Part shown: positions 21,003 through 30,964 of the stretch, piece by piece
Layout: each line of letters starts with the position of its first letter
Position numbering within the stretch: position 1 is the stretch's first letter
From: Halichoerus grypus
Lineage: Eukaryota > Chordata > Mammalia > Carnivora > Phocidae
Length of the DNA stretch: 64,000 nt
Direction of reading: 5' to 3'
Assembly (NCBI RefSeq): GCF_964656455.1
Contig: NC_135719.1
Location: 128,197,444-128,261,443, forward strand
Notes under the pieces: model-generated
Told to the model about the DNA's origin: nothing
Databases searched by the model: none
Seen by the model: the letters and a program-made list of their open reading frames with translations, nothing else
Translations under genes and position numbers: made by a program

Positions 21003-21735
21003 TTTTTTTTTTTCTTAATTTCCCTTCCATTCCCTTCCTTCTTCATCACTTTTCCTCTCTGCCTCAGGCTCCTGTTCATTGCCACATTTTCTCAGAGCTG
21101 TGTTCTATACCCTTTCCATGGAGCTGGCTGACAAAGGCTTTAAGTATCATGTAACCCAAGCATAATACCTATAACCTTTTAGGGGCAACACTAGAGGATT
21201 GCAAACTTACTGTGACTTAAAGGAATGAATCTCTAATGGTGAAATTTCTGTTTCCTGACTTGCTGGTATGGGAGTCAGTTTTGTCCAGGGCCAGTCCCAT
21301 TCTGCTATCCCAAGGTATAAATTTCTGAACATTTTTACCCTTTTCTTCAATGTGGCCTTTGTCTCCGTGCTTGTAAAGCTGACTTGGCTATGACATGGAG
21401 GGCTTCCAGGATTGCTTTACTCAGAGGTAAGAGTAACTTACAGTGTCCATGCCAGGGCTTGTGCACTGGTGAGATTGTGCACAACTCCGTTAGTAAGTTT
21501 ACTGTGCTGGGCCTTTCCACAGATTGCGCTTCTTGCTTTGGTCCTAGATAAATTTGCAAGTGCTAATCTAGTTGCTTGCTGGAGAGCATCCAAACCTAAA
21601 GCAGCACTATTTTCCCTTGGATTGTTAGGCATTAGATTGGCAGGGTCTTGGACTCTGGTAAGTTCTGCATTCCTAGAGGGAGGCTGGTCGTCCAGCTAGC
21701 TGTGGGGGGGGACGCATTGTTGGGGAGCATGCTGG
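21003..21735. other. Single-copy sequence, no gene supported
   Basis: Frames of 62-95 codons overlap on both strands without domains. Confidence 0.4.
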
Positions 21736-21737
21736 GG

Positions 21738-22685
21738 AGTGCCTACTTCGTTCCAGGCACCATTCGAGGCATTAGGGATGTGTCATAGAATAAGACCAAC
21801 AAAAACATTCCTGCTCATTGTGGGTCTTACATTCTAAGGGGGAGGGGAGGCATGAAGCATCAGTAAAAGGTGGATTAGGAGTGTGGGTGAGGAATGGGAC
21901 ATTTTTATAGAAGGTGGTTAGAGAGACCTCACTGAGATTATGATGTTTGAATGATACAATGGGGTGAACATCCAGATCAGGAGTTGGATGGAGAGTGGTC
22001 CAGTGGAAGGAATAATTTGGAAAAGGTGAAAGCCTTCCTGGCATGTTTAGGAATAGCCAGGAGGCCTACATGCCTGAAACAGAGTAAACAAGAGGGAGAG
22101 AAATAGGAGATAGGTCAGGAGGTAGAGGGGGTACATACCTCATAGGCTATTGTGAGGACTTTGGCTTTCACTGAGAGAAGTGGGGAGTCAGTGGAAAGTT
22201 TTGAGCAGAGAATCTCACTTATATTTTCATAGGAGAAAATAGGCTGCCCATGCTAGGAGGGAAACAAGGGGACCTGTTAGGAGGCTCCTAGGTGAGAGGG
22301 GAGGGTGGCTTGGGCCAGGGTAGCAGCAGTGGGGAGAATGAGAGTGGTCATCTTCTGGGTTTAGCAGGAAGGGGAAGCCAACAGGGTTTGCTGTTGGTTT
22401 GGATGAGGGGCCAGCAATGACTCTCCAAGGCATTTGTCCTGAGTGGCAGGAAGGAGGGTGTTGCCCTTGACTGTGATGGGGAGACTGAAGGAGGAGGCAA
22501 CTCAGGGGGAAAGAGCTGGAGCCTAGTTGAGTCATGTTAAGTCTGAGAGGCCCACATTTGGATTTGACACCTAAGGGGAGATGTCAAGGAGGTGGTTGGG
22601 TTTGAGGTTGAAGTTTGGGAGAAGAGGTTAGACTTGAGATATAAATTTGAGAGTCATCAGTATGCAGATGGCAATTAAAGCCAGA
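21738..22685 (-). repeat. Long L2 3' region, antisense
   Basis: From AGTGCCTACTTCGTTCCAGGCACC and CATTCCTGCTCATTGTGGGTCTTACATTCTAAG it passes through GAGGACTTTGGCTTTCACTGAGAGAAG, GGGACCTGTTAGGAGGCTCC and GATATAAATTTGAGAGTCATCAGTATGCAGATGG. This is the reverse complement of the L2 ORF2 end plus UTR, about 940 bases and one of the longest ancient elements in the window. It contains many indels and is not coding. Confidence 0.75.
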
Positions 22686-22689
22686 CCCT

Positions 22690-23430
22690 TTCCAGAATCA
22701 CTTCTTTTTAGTGACATTTTCTTGCCTTTGACAGAACTCTGTCTCCTGGAGTGGATTTGGTGTAGCCTGTAGCCATAGCTGACTTCTACTTTGTCTGCCT
22801 CTCTGAGGTTTATATCTGGTTGGATTCAGGTATCTTTGGAGTGGAGGACCTGCTCCCCAAGGAGAATACCAGATAATCCACCAGGATGTTAGGAAGAACA
22901 CGTTAGAACCTCTAACAAAATCTTTGATTTTGTCTTTAAATTTTTGTTTGCATGTGTGTTGCAGTATGCTTACTGTGTGGTTATAATTTATAAAATAAGT
23001 TTATATTTATTTGAAAGTATTTAAAAACTTCTGGTGAACAAGGTGGGAGATTAAAGAAGTTTATAGACCACTGCCTGGAGAAAGGGAGTGTTTATTAATT
23101 CAGGGTCTCTAAGGGGAAAGATAGGAATTAGGGAGTCCTGTTTCTTTGTCCCTGTTGGAGTGAGATGGACAGCCAGGGTTCCTGTTGTAGAAGAGATCCC
23201 TTTTTAAAGAGGACATCCAGATTCCACCAACACTTGTTGAAGAACATGCTGGGGCCAGACAGAGCAATGGGCATTTTCACTGACGTTATGTCCTCAGAGC
23301 AAGCCTGAGAGGTTGAACCAGAGAATCACTCCCCATGAAGGAACTGGAAAGGAGGGAGGTGACAGTGGGCATCCTCACAGACCCCCAGAGAACCCTTACT
23401 CAACCCAGGGAGGCGTTCTTCCACGCTCTC
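22690..23430. other. Single-copy sequence, no gene seen
   Basis: No recognised repeat; AT-rich near 22920-23030. Confidence 0.35.
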
Positions 23431-23431
23431 A

Positions 23432-23593
23432 CCTTGAGATGATTGTTTCTAGACCATCCCCCCGTGGAGTTCCTAATTTGACACAACTCAACTTCTTCAA
23501 ATTCCCTTTGAGGTTCAGAAAACACTCTTCCGATCTCAAGTCTACACTTGAAATGATAAAAATAATTGGGCAATGCCAAGTAGTAGGCAATGG
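23432..23593 (-). other. Weak candidate exon on the - strand
   Basis: On the - strand an acceptor-like GCCTTTTTCCCTCCCAAAG precedes 162 bases ending CTCAAG before GTGAGA. Two of the three frames are open across it, and one translates to AIAYYLALPNYFYHFKCRLE near the start. I recognise no family. Two open frames suggest low stop density rather than selection. Confidence 0.15.
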
Positions 23594-23689
23594 CTCCTTT
23601 GGGAGGGAAAAAGGCTGTTGCATTTAAAAAATTTTTTCTCTCTTTCAGGCTTTCATAGGAAAGCCTCAAGTTCCAACCCTTGTCTGTAG

Positions 23690-23900
23690 TCCTCAGGCAC
23701 TTTGTCAGCTCTTTTTTATCATTAGTTATATATTCATAGATCGGTATCTTATTTCTCAGGCTAGAGCATGGAGACCTTGAGGGTAAGAACTTGTCCTAAA
23801 GCTACTTCAGGCTCCCTTTCTATCACTCTCTCCTTCTAGTGCTTTGTACCTGGTGGGTGGTTAGTTGCTTTATTTATTGATTATTAATGTTGTTAGTTCA
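23690..23900 (+). repeat. L2-like fragment, sense (weak)
   Basis: GAGCATGGAGACCTTGAGGGTAAGAACTTGTCC, then CTCCTTCTAGTGCTTTGTACCTGGTGGGTGG, follow the L2 terminus (gagggcagggactttgtc, cagcgcctagcacagtgcctggcac). Confidence 0.5.
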
Positions 23901-23904
23901 GAAG

Positions 23905-24310
23905 CCTCAACTCATCAGTAAAATAGAACAAGAGCAGTTTACAGTAGCCAAAAGGAAGGCAGCCATAGCCTGATCAATCCCCTCCCCACCCTACCCAGTT
24001 GAGTTTGCTAAGTATAAAGGGGAAGTGTTTCATGAGGCTCTTGGGGTCTACTGAGGTCTCTGGATCATGACAGAAATGATTTCAGAGACTGAAGCCTCTC
24101 TCCACTGAAAGCCCTGTCTCCAGCTTCATGAAATGTAAATCTGGGAACCAGTGGGGAAGGAGCAGGCAATCAGGTGAGGCTAATGGGCAAGAGTGTGAGT
24201 CTAGAGAGAGCATTGCTAAGGTAACTGGAATCCCAACTCTGAAGGTTTTGCCTGGGTTCACAGAAGACTTCCAACTTTCCATTTTAACAAGGGATTCCAC
24301 AAATTAGACT
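23905..24310. other. Single-copy sequence, no gene seen
   Basis: A 72-codon antisense frame has no domain, and no repeat is recognised. Confidence 0.35.
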
Positions 24311-24319
24311 CAGGAGAAT

Positions 24320-24453
24320 GTGCTTTGAAGCTATGGACTTCAAAATCCAGAATGCCTCAGACTTACTGGGGAGGCAAGTTAAATTCAGATTTCTGGGCCC
24401 CCTCTCCCAGAGAGTGATTTAGTGGTTTGGTGTGAAGGCCCAGGTATCTGCAT
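24320..24453. repeat. MER5A-like hAT-Charlie relic, left part
   Basis: GACTTACTGGGGAGGCAAGTTAAATTCAGATTTCTGGGCCCCCTCTCCCAGAGAGTGATTTAG, then GAAGGCCCAGGTATCTGCATTT, match MER5A. The element appears cut at the point where the L1 begins. A possible right part is at about 25148-25195. Confidence 0.55.
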
Positions 24454-24488
<35 letters not shown>

Positions 24489-24491
24489 TTT
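24454..24491. repeat. (TTTA)n microsatellite
   Basis: About nine uninterrupted TTTA units are placed at the 3' end of the antisense L1; they probably grew from its tail or target site. Length variation between individuals is likely. Confidence 0.85.
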
Positions 24492-24492
24492 C

Positions 24493-25123
24493 TATTGACC
24501 ATTTTTTTAATGTTTTATTCTTTTTTAATGTTATGTTAATCACCATACATCATTAGTTTTTGATGTAGTGTTCCATGATTCATTGTTTGTATATAACACC
24601 CAGTGCTCCATTCAATACGTGCCCTCTTTAATACCCATCACCAGGCTAACCCATCCCCCCAACTCCCTCCCCTCCAGAACCCTAAGTTTGTTTCTCAGAG
24701 TCCATAGTCTCTCATGGTTCGTCTCCCCCTCCGATTTCCCCCCCTTCATTTTTCCCTTCCTGTTATCTTCTCCTTTTTTTTTTTTTTAAACATATAATGT
24801 ATTATTTGTTTCAGAGGTACAGGTCTGTGATTCAACAGTCTTACACAATTCACAGCACTCACCATAGCACATACCCTCCCTAATGTCTATCACCCAGCCA
24901 CCCCATCCCTCCCACCCCCCACCACTCCAGCAACCCTCAGTTTGTTTCCTGAGATTAAGAATTCCTCATATCAGTGAGGTCATATGATACATGCCTTTCT
25001 CTGATTGACTTATTTCGCTCAGCATAATACCCTCCAGTTCCATCCACATCATTGCAAACGGCAAGATTTCATTCCTTTTGATGGCTGCATAATATTCCAT
25101 CACATATATATACCACATCTTCT
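24493..25123 (-). mobile_element. 5'-truncated LINE-1 3' end, antisense
   Basis: On the - strand it reads from the ORF2 tail (GTGATGGAATATTATGCAGCC, AAAAGGAATGAAATCTTGCC, GGAACTGGAGGGTATTATGC) into the carnivoran 3' UTR (ACAAACTGAGGGTTGCTGGAG, CATGAGAGACTATGGACTC, AACACTACATCAAAAAC). An internal poly-A (T run 24774-24787) sits in the UTR, as is usual for this L1 type. Flanks GCATTTATTTATTTAT (24450-24465) and GCTTTTATTTATTTAT (25132-25147) may be the target duplication, though both are low complexity. Confidence 0.9.
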
Positions 25124-25149
25124 AATATAGTGCTTTTATTTATTTATCT

Positions 25150-25395
25150 CATATAAATAAATGTGGGTGGTTCTAGAGAGCACATGTTAGGGAACTGCCA
25201 TACTTTCACTTGGAGTTGTGGGTGAGGCTTGGGAGTAGGTTCTTCGAATAGGTCTGATTATCTTTAAGGTGTTAATTATCCCTTTGCCACTAGCTGCCCT
25301 TTCTCCTGTATCCTTGATCCTTGGTTGACTTTAAGTTGTGCCTGCTTTCCCAGGCCTGAGTTTGGACTGGGATTTTAGAAGACAGAAGGAGACTG
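25150..25395. other. Possible MER5 remainder, then single-copy sequence
   Basis: GTGGGTGGTTCTAGAGAGCACATG at 25162-25185 could be the right end of the MER5A-like relic split by the L1. The remainder is unassigned. Confidence 0.3.
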
Positions 25396-25399
25396 AAAA

Positions 25400-25520
25400 T
25401 ATATTCATTTATTTAGTTAAGTGTTTCCTGACCATGTGTTTTGTTTCAGGCACTGTTCTAGGCATGTGGAGTAAACAGGGGTGAATAAGACCAAGAAGAT
25501 TCTATTTTAGAGGCTTCTGG
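25400..25520 (-). repeat. L2 3' end, antisense
   Basis: ATATTCATTTATTTAGTTAAGTGTTTCCTGACC, then TTCAGGCACTGTTCTAGGCATGTGGAGTAAACAGGGGTGAATAAGACC, is the antisense L2 terminus. Confidence 0.6.
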
Positions 25521-25589
25521 GTCTATATTTATGGTCTCAGAAGGAGTCCCATTCCAGAAGCCTAAGTCAATTCCAGGTTTCAAGTTAGC

Positions 25590-25735
25590 AAGTGTGTGCT
25601 TGGCACTTGCAGAGGTCTTCTGCTCCACATTTTATAGATGGGGAGGAAAGGAAGAGCCTATAGAGGTTGAGTGACTTATCTGAAGTTACTCTTAGTAACT
25701 AGAGGTATAGCAGGCAGGGTGTCCTTTCAGTTCCC
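25590..25735 (-). repeat. MIR fragment, antisense
   Basis: TGGCACTTGCAGAGG, ACATTTTATAGATGGGGAGGAAAGG, then TAGAGGTTGAGTGACTTATCTGAAGTTACTCTTAGTAACTAGAGG: antisense MIR core. Confidence 0.6.
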
Positions 25736-25946
25736 AGCTGTTGAAACACGTTTGAAGAGTAAATATTGACATATGATCATCCCAAGGCTCCCTCTTATCT
25801 GCCTTCCTGTGAGAGCACTTTTTGGGGAGATGGCCAGGGGACAGCATCCTGTTGGATACAATGCATTATGTTGGGACAATGGCTTTCTGCTTGGGTTGAA
25901 GCAAGTCATTTAACCTTACATGCCTCCATCTCTCCATGGGCATATT

Positions 25947-25969
25947 TTATTTATTTATTTTTTAAGATT

Positions 25970-26012
<43 letters not shown>

Positions 26013-26176
26013 TTAGAGAGCGAGTGAGAGAGAAACAGCATGAGAGGGGAGAGGATCAGAGGGAGAAGCAGGTTCCCTGCTGAGCCGGGAGCCCGATGTG
26101 GGACTCGATCCCACAACCCTGGGATCATGACCTGAGCTGAAGGCAGCCACTTAACCAACTGAGCCACCCAGGCGCC
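25947..26176 (-). repeat. Can-SINE, antisense, with expanded (TTTA)n tail
   Basis: The reverse-complemented head ACTGAGCCACCCAGGCGCCC is at the right end. The tail carries about 12 TTTA units (25966-26014). A perfect 15-base duplication CTCCATGGGCATATT flanks it at 25932-25946 and 26177-26191. Confidence 0.97.
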
Positions 26177-26191
26177 CTCCATGGGCATATT

Positions 26192-27350
26192 AATTTTCTA
26201 GAATTTCTAATTTCCAAGAATTTTCTGGAATGTAGGCTAAGCCCTGATTTTTGTTCAAGTACATTTGGTGTCTGCCTCAGTGGTATCTTGAGATGTGAAG
26301 CTATAGTTTGCTGTAATTTTCACTTCTGGGGCTAGGTATCAAATATGCCTTCATAGCAATGGACTTACTGGGGAGTAGAGAGCAAAGAACCAAATGAAAG
26401 AGGGAGATGGTGGGTCCCCTGATTGTACAGAGAGAGAGGGGCATGACCTCTGTCTTTAACCTTCAGCTCAGGGACACCACCCATTTTTGCACCTTCTGAA
26501 TTCTGGTGTCTTGGAACAAAGCACTGGTTACTTATCCTAGTTATGGATCTTGTTGGTTTCTAAGTAGCAATGATAATTAGTGAAGGAGGCAGCAGGGGTT
26601 ATGAGAGAGGGAAGGTGATGGGGAGAGCAGGGGCAGAGTGAAGGCAGAGCACCTCTGGGGATGATAAAGTAAATGCTGACCTGGGCTTGGGGACAGCTTC
26701 CTGCCTCTGTCATCAGGAGGGAGCCAAGCAATCTTTAATCGACTGGTGGCTTCTTGCCAGTGCACAGGGCCTGCCCTGAGGATACAAAGGCTGTCCAACC
26801 CTGTGTCTTAGTACCACTGGAGATTTTTCTAAAGACTTAAGATCTAAATAAAATTTTTCTCTCAAGCATCCTAATTTATTCTACACTCCTGGACCCCTGC
26901 AAAGGCCGTGGTGTGTGGTATTGATATTATTTTCCCAGAAGGTTGGGTCTTTATTTTTTAACTTTCTTTGTTCAGAGCATTGAGAGTTGAATAGATGAAT
27001 AAGGAATGTTTGGGGGCAATGAAGTATATAGGAAGATAAGCTTACAGTCGAAGTTTAAGTTCCTGAGGGTCATTTCTGAGCCAGCTTAGGTTTTTGTGGA
27101 GCTTGGTGACTTCAGAGTACCCATTCGGGAAGTGAATGGATGGGTGAATACCTAGGGGGGAGGTTGGAGACTGGGGGTATGTATTGTATATTTCTCTCCT
27201 CTTCTTGGCAATTACGTTGTTATTGCTAAGAGTGAGCCAGACCTTCCAGCCCCAAAGAATAAATCATTCCCAGCAGAGTAAATGTCGTCTGTAGACATAT
27301 TTGTGACTGCTACCAGCTCTGCCCTTTAAGCTATTTCTCTGTAACATTTC
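26192..27350. other. Single-copy sequence, no gene supported
   Basis: No repeat is recognised. Frames of 64 and 73 codons on the - strand near 26537-26798 lack domains. Confidence 0.4.
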
Positions 27351-27355
27351 CCTTA

Positions 27356-27565
27356 AAGCAGCACCATACAATGCAGTGGCCACTAGCCACATGTGGCTAT
27401 TTATATTTTAACAAATTAAAATGAAAGAAAATTTAAATTTTAGTTCCCGTCTCACTAGTCACATTTCAAGTGCTTAAAGCCACATGCAGCTTGTGGGCTA
27501 ATAGTGTAGACTTATAGAACATTTCCATCACTGCAGACATTCCTATTTGATGGAGCTGCCTCAAA
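27356..27565. repeat. hAT-type non-autonomous DNA transposon relic
   Basis: GCAGTGGCCACTAGCCACATGTGGCTATTTATATTTTAACAAATTAAAATG and TAGTCACATTTCAAGTGCTTAAAGCCACATG, followed by ATAGAACATTTCCATCACTGCAGA, are phrases of a widespread mammalian MER-type hAT element with a CCACATGTGG core. The exact family name is uncertain. Confidence 0.65.
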
Positions 27566-27569
27566 GTCC

Positions 27570-27840
27570 TTGGGGGACTAGAACCCCTGGGGCCTCTGTT
27601 TGCAGGTGGGGACAGAGGGACCTTCCTTCTCAATGGATCTGGTAGTTGCCACACACCCAGGGCCACCTGATGACCAGCTCAGGAGTGGAAATGACAGACT
27701 TACAGGGCACAGGGTGGTATGGAACTTGCTAGGACCCCCAAAATGGGTAAAGTAAGCTAAGAGGAAGTGCAAGGACTAATCCACTTGGGGTGAATTCAAT
27801 TTACAAAGAAATAGGAGCAGAATCCAGGCCCAGGAAAGTT
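27570..27840. other. Single-copy sequence, no gene supported
   Basis: Short antisense frames without domains; no repeat is recognised. Confidence 0.35.
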
Positions 27841-27849
27841 AAGTCTCTG

Positions 27850-28025
27850 GTTAAAATCTTGGAATTCACAATTGAACACTTGAAGGGGCCTTCACAATGA
27901 TTTCATTTCTCTTATTTTAGAGATGAGGAAATTCCATTTTTGAGAGGTTGAGTGATGCGTGCAAGGCAGTGGAAGAGGTTAGGCTGAGACAGACTTAGAG
28001 CTCCTGACTAAATTCTTTGCTTTTT
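27850..28025 (-). repeat. MIR-like relic, antisense (weak)
   Basis: TTTCATTTCTCTTATTTTAGAGATGAGGAAATTCCATTTTTGAGAGGTTGAGTGATGCG resembles the antisense MIR core. Confidence 0.5.
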
Positions 28026-28189
28026 GTGTTGGACACACTGCCTCTCGAAGAAAAGGCAAGATTATGGCCATGAGTTGCTTTTCTCATTTGGCAAGGACAC
28101 CTGGCAGGGCAAATAGACTTCATTGTCTGGGGGTCTTTGGCCCCACTCAGTTTTCATACCCCAGTTGTAGAAGTTGAAGGATAGTGAGA

Positions 28190-28556
28190 AATACTACTTT
28201 TGAATTCTTTCCACATACTAGACACTGTATCTGGTCTTTAAAATATATTGTCACATGGGGGGCACTTGGGTGGCTCAGTCTATTAAGCGTCCGACTCTTG
28301 ATTTCAGCTCAGTTCATGATTTCGGGATCGGGAGATGGAGCCCTGCGTTTCTCTCTCCCTCTCCCCCTGCCCCTCCCCCCTCTAAAAAATACTGTCACAT
28401 GAGAAGCAGTTGCCTTGTTCTATCAGATGAAGAAACTGAGGCTCAGAGAAATTCAGAATCTTGTGCAGAGTTTCAAAGCCAGTCAGCAGATGGGATACAA
28501 ATTCAGGTCCATGCTATTCTGAAGCCTGGTCTTTGCCCCCTTCCACAGTGCTGTAA
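28190..28556 (-). repeat. MIR, antisense, split by a short Can-SINE
   Basis: The left part is TTTCCACATACTAGACACTGTATCTGGTCTTTAAAATATATTGTCACATG. The right part begins GTTCTATCAGATGAAGAAACTGAGGCTCAGAGAAATTCAG and ends ATTCAGGTCCATGCTATTCTGAAGCC. Confidence 0.75.
28258..28388 (+). repeat. Short Can-SINE, sense, with target-site duplication
   Basis: The head GGGCACTTGGGTGGCTCAGTCTATTAAGCGTCCGACTCTTG is followed by a reduced CT-rich part and a six-A tail. Flanks ATATTGTCACATG (28245-28257) and ATACTGTCACATG (28389-28401) differ at one base. It is about 130 bases, against roughly 195 for the common copies here. Confidence 0.9.
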
Positions 28557-28559
28557 CCA

Positions 28560-29500
28560 GCAGACCCAGTCAGTGGTAACAAGGCAAGGGACCCAGGACC
28601 CTGGAGAGGAGGTGCATGTATGACATTGCCTGTGTCTGAGAATGTGAGTTGAGAGGGGTTTCAGACCCTGGAGCACTCTTTCTTAGACATAGGATTCTTC
28701 CAGCCACGTATGTGAAGAGAAAAGAAAAGTAGCTTTGGGGTGGGGTGGACAAATGGGGCTGCTGGTTGCTTTGGAGTCAAGAAGGGGTTGCTTCTTTTAA
28801 ATAGCTGGCAGAGAGGAGCACCCAGCTGATCCCTATCCTGTACTCATGTGGGCCCTTAGGATGAGTTCCCTGGATGCTGAGATTCCACATAAAAGTAAAT
28901 TTCTTTCTGCAGCCATGTTGGCTCCAGACATCATTGCCAGGGACTTGCTTAATGAGGATGCTGAGGGGCAGTTTTGCTGGAGTTTCTGAAGAAGGGAAAG
29001 GTAGGTGGAGGGCAGTGGGATGAAGAAGTGCCCCCATAGGGAAGTGCAAAGAGAGATTCTAGACTCCTTTTAACCCAGAATCTTCAGTAACTGAGAAGAC
29101 AGCAGGATGAATTCTGCCAATAGCTTGAATTCACAGAGAGGCGGAGAGGGTGAAGAGATGGCAGACAAGAATGCTGTTCTCATCCAGTAGCTTGCACTGA
29201 TTCCTGGGAGGGAAGCATGCCTTGGAAATATGAGCTCATCAAAAGCTTGGTTTGCAGCAAGTTCAAGGGGGAACTGAGAAAACCAGCCACCAACTGGCAG
29301 ACAACAGAATTGCACCCTGGGACAATAGAATTGCATCCTAGGATGGTGAGTAGAGAAAAGCCATCTGTTCCAAGAGGACCTGTCCAGTGCTTCTTAGGTC
29401 TTTACCTTTGAGGATGGCTATTTCCTTTACCCAATATAGCCTTAGAGGAAGGGACTCTTGGGAGTGAAGTCAAGTGCCTAATGTAGGACAGTGGAAGTAT
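28560..29500. other. Single-copy sequence, no gene supported
   Basis: Frames of 88-90 codons on the - strand lack domains. A tandem-like GAATTGCAcCCTgGGA/GAATTGCAtCCTaGGA pair is at 29308-29343. No repeat family is recognised. Confidence 0.4.
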
Positions 29501-29503
29501 ATC

Positions 29504-29970
29504 TGTTATCTATTGCTGTGTAACAAAACATTGCTTATGACAACAATTTGTTATTTTTCATCATTCTGTGAGTTGACCCAGAAGTTCTGCCCCAAGTGCT
29601 ATTGCTGGGGTCATTTATACAGCTGCCTTCATCTGCCAGATAGGTTGGGATAGAAGATCAAGAAAATATCTCTCACATACCTGGGGCCTCTGTTCTCCAC
29701 CATATGGTCTCTTTTCTTCCAGGGCCTCTTCATGTGGCCCCACTCTCCAGCAGGATAGCCTGGACTCCCTTGTAGCATGGTGGCTGGGTTCCAAGAGCAT
29801 GGAATTGGAAATTGTCAAGCTTCTTAAGGGCTAGGCCTGTAACTGGCACAGCATCATTTATGCCACTTCTAGGCAGCCCAGATTCAGGAGGAGGGAAATA
29901 GACTATCTGTTGATGGGAGAAGTGGCAGGTACACATAGGGATGAGACAAATTACTGGCAGTCATACTGGC
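29504..29970 (+). mobile_element. MLT2-like (ERVL) LTR relic
   Basis: TGTTATCTATTGCTGTGTAACAAAACATTG opens it. CATGGTGGCTGGGTTCCAAGAGCATGG, CTTCTTAAGGGCTAGGCCTGTAACTGGCACAGCATCATTTATGCCA and CAGCCCAGATTCAGGAGGAGGGAAATAGACTATC follow in the MLT2 order. No internal retroviral genes are adjacent, so it is a solo LTR. Confidence 0.75.
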
Positions 29971-30036
29971 AGGAAAATTGCCTTAGGAAGTGTGATATTG
30001 TGGTATAAGAGATCACAGTAAGAAATATATATTTGG

Positions 30037-30234
30037 GGGTGCCTGGGTGGCTCACTCGGTTAAGCATCTGCCTTCGGCTCAGGTCATGATCCCAGGGTCC
30101 TGGGATCGAGTCCCACATCGGGCTCCCTGCTCTGCAGGAAGCCTGCTTCTCCCTCTCCCTCTCCCCCTGCTTGTGTTCCCTCTCTCGATGTGTCTCTCTC
30201 TGTCAAATAAATAAATCTTAAAAAAAAAAAAAAA
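30037..30234 (+). repeat. Can-SINE, sense, with perfect 17-bp target duplication
   Basis: A full-length copy from GGGTGCCTGGGTGGCTCACTC to a long A tail. It is flanked by AAGAAATATATATTTGG at 30020-30036 and 30235-30251 without mismatch, which suggests a relatively young insertion. Confidence 0.97.
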
Positions 30235-30354
30235 AAGAAATATATATTTGGTCTTCATCTCCAGTTTCTGGCACCTAGAGCTTCTAAAACCCTTGGAATT
30301 TCCTGAATGACATAAGCCCCTTTTATAATAAGCCCCTTTCAAGGTACCTGAGTT

Positions 30355-30537
30355 TATGCTAATGAGATGACTTTTGATGGGCCTGGAGATAGCTTCAATG
30401 GGGGAACCAACCAGTGACTAGAGGGTTGGATCTTTTAGCCTGCCCCCTCCTCCCAGCCTTCCCAGGAAGGGGAGAGGGGATGGAGACTGAGTTAATCACC
30501 AATGGCCAATGATTTAATCCATCATACCTCTGTAATG
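30355..30537 (+). repeat. LTR internal direct repeat, copy 1
   Basis: Starts TATGCTAATGAGATGACTTTT, which includes an octamer-like ATGCTAAT, and ends CCTCTGTAATG. It also contains GACTGAGTTAATCACCAATGG with a CCAAT-type core. Copy 2 starts 194 bases later. Confidence 0.9.
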
Positions 30538-30548
30538 TAGCATTTCAT

Positions 30549-30725
30549 TATGCTAATGAGATGACTTTTGTTGGGCCCCTAGATAGCTTCAAGGGGTCAG
30601 CCAACCAGTGATTAGAGGGTTGGATCTTTTAGCCCACCCCTCAGCCTTCCCAGGAAGAGGAATAGGGATGGAGACTGAGTTAATCACCAATGGCCAATGA
30701 TTTAATCCAACACGCCTCTGTAATG
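30549..30725 (+). repeat. LTR internal direct repeat, copy 2
   Basis: It is highly similar to copy 1, with small indels (for example 11 bases TAGCATTTCAT separate the copies, and the CCTCCTCCCAG block is shortened). The octamer-like and CCAAT-type motifs are kept. Confidence 0.9.
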
Positions 30726-30964
30726 GAACCTCCATGAAAACCCTAAAGGACAGGTTCTAGCAGCTCCAAGAGCTCAATGAGCACACTGAGGTGCTGGGAG
30801 GGTGGTGCATCTTTCATACCTTGCCCTATGCATATCATCCATTTGGCTGTTCCTGAGTTGTAGCCTTTATAATAAATCAATAATAGTAACTAGAGTGTTT
30901 TTCTGAGTCCTGTGAGCTATTCTAGCAAAATACCAAACTCACAATTTATGGGTTGCAATATTTA

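Larger units (their letters stand above)
30340..30955 (+). mobile_element. LTR-like element with internal direct duplication
   Basis: The right half carries GTAATGGAACCTCCATGAAAACCC, GAGGTGCTGGGAGGGTGGTGCATC, TTGGCTGTTCCTGAGTTGTAGCC, a polyadenylation signal AATAAA (30871-30876) and GAGTCCTGTGAGCTATTCTAGC. That is the layout of a mammalian retroviral-type LTR in sense orientation. Upstream of it a segment is duplicated (30355-30537 and 30549-30725). No viral genes are next to it. The family name and exact ends are uncertain. Confidence 0.6.

Noticed and set aside
24454..24491. Possible telomeric or satellite array
   Set aside because: The unit is TTTA, a simple SINE/L1-tail type microsatellite, not TTAGGG or a satellite monomer.
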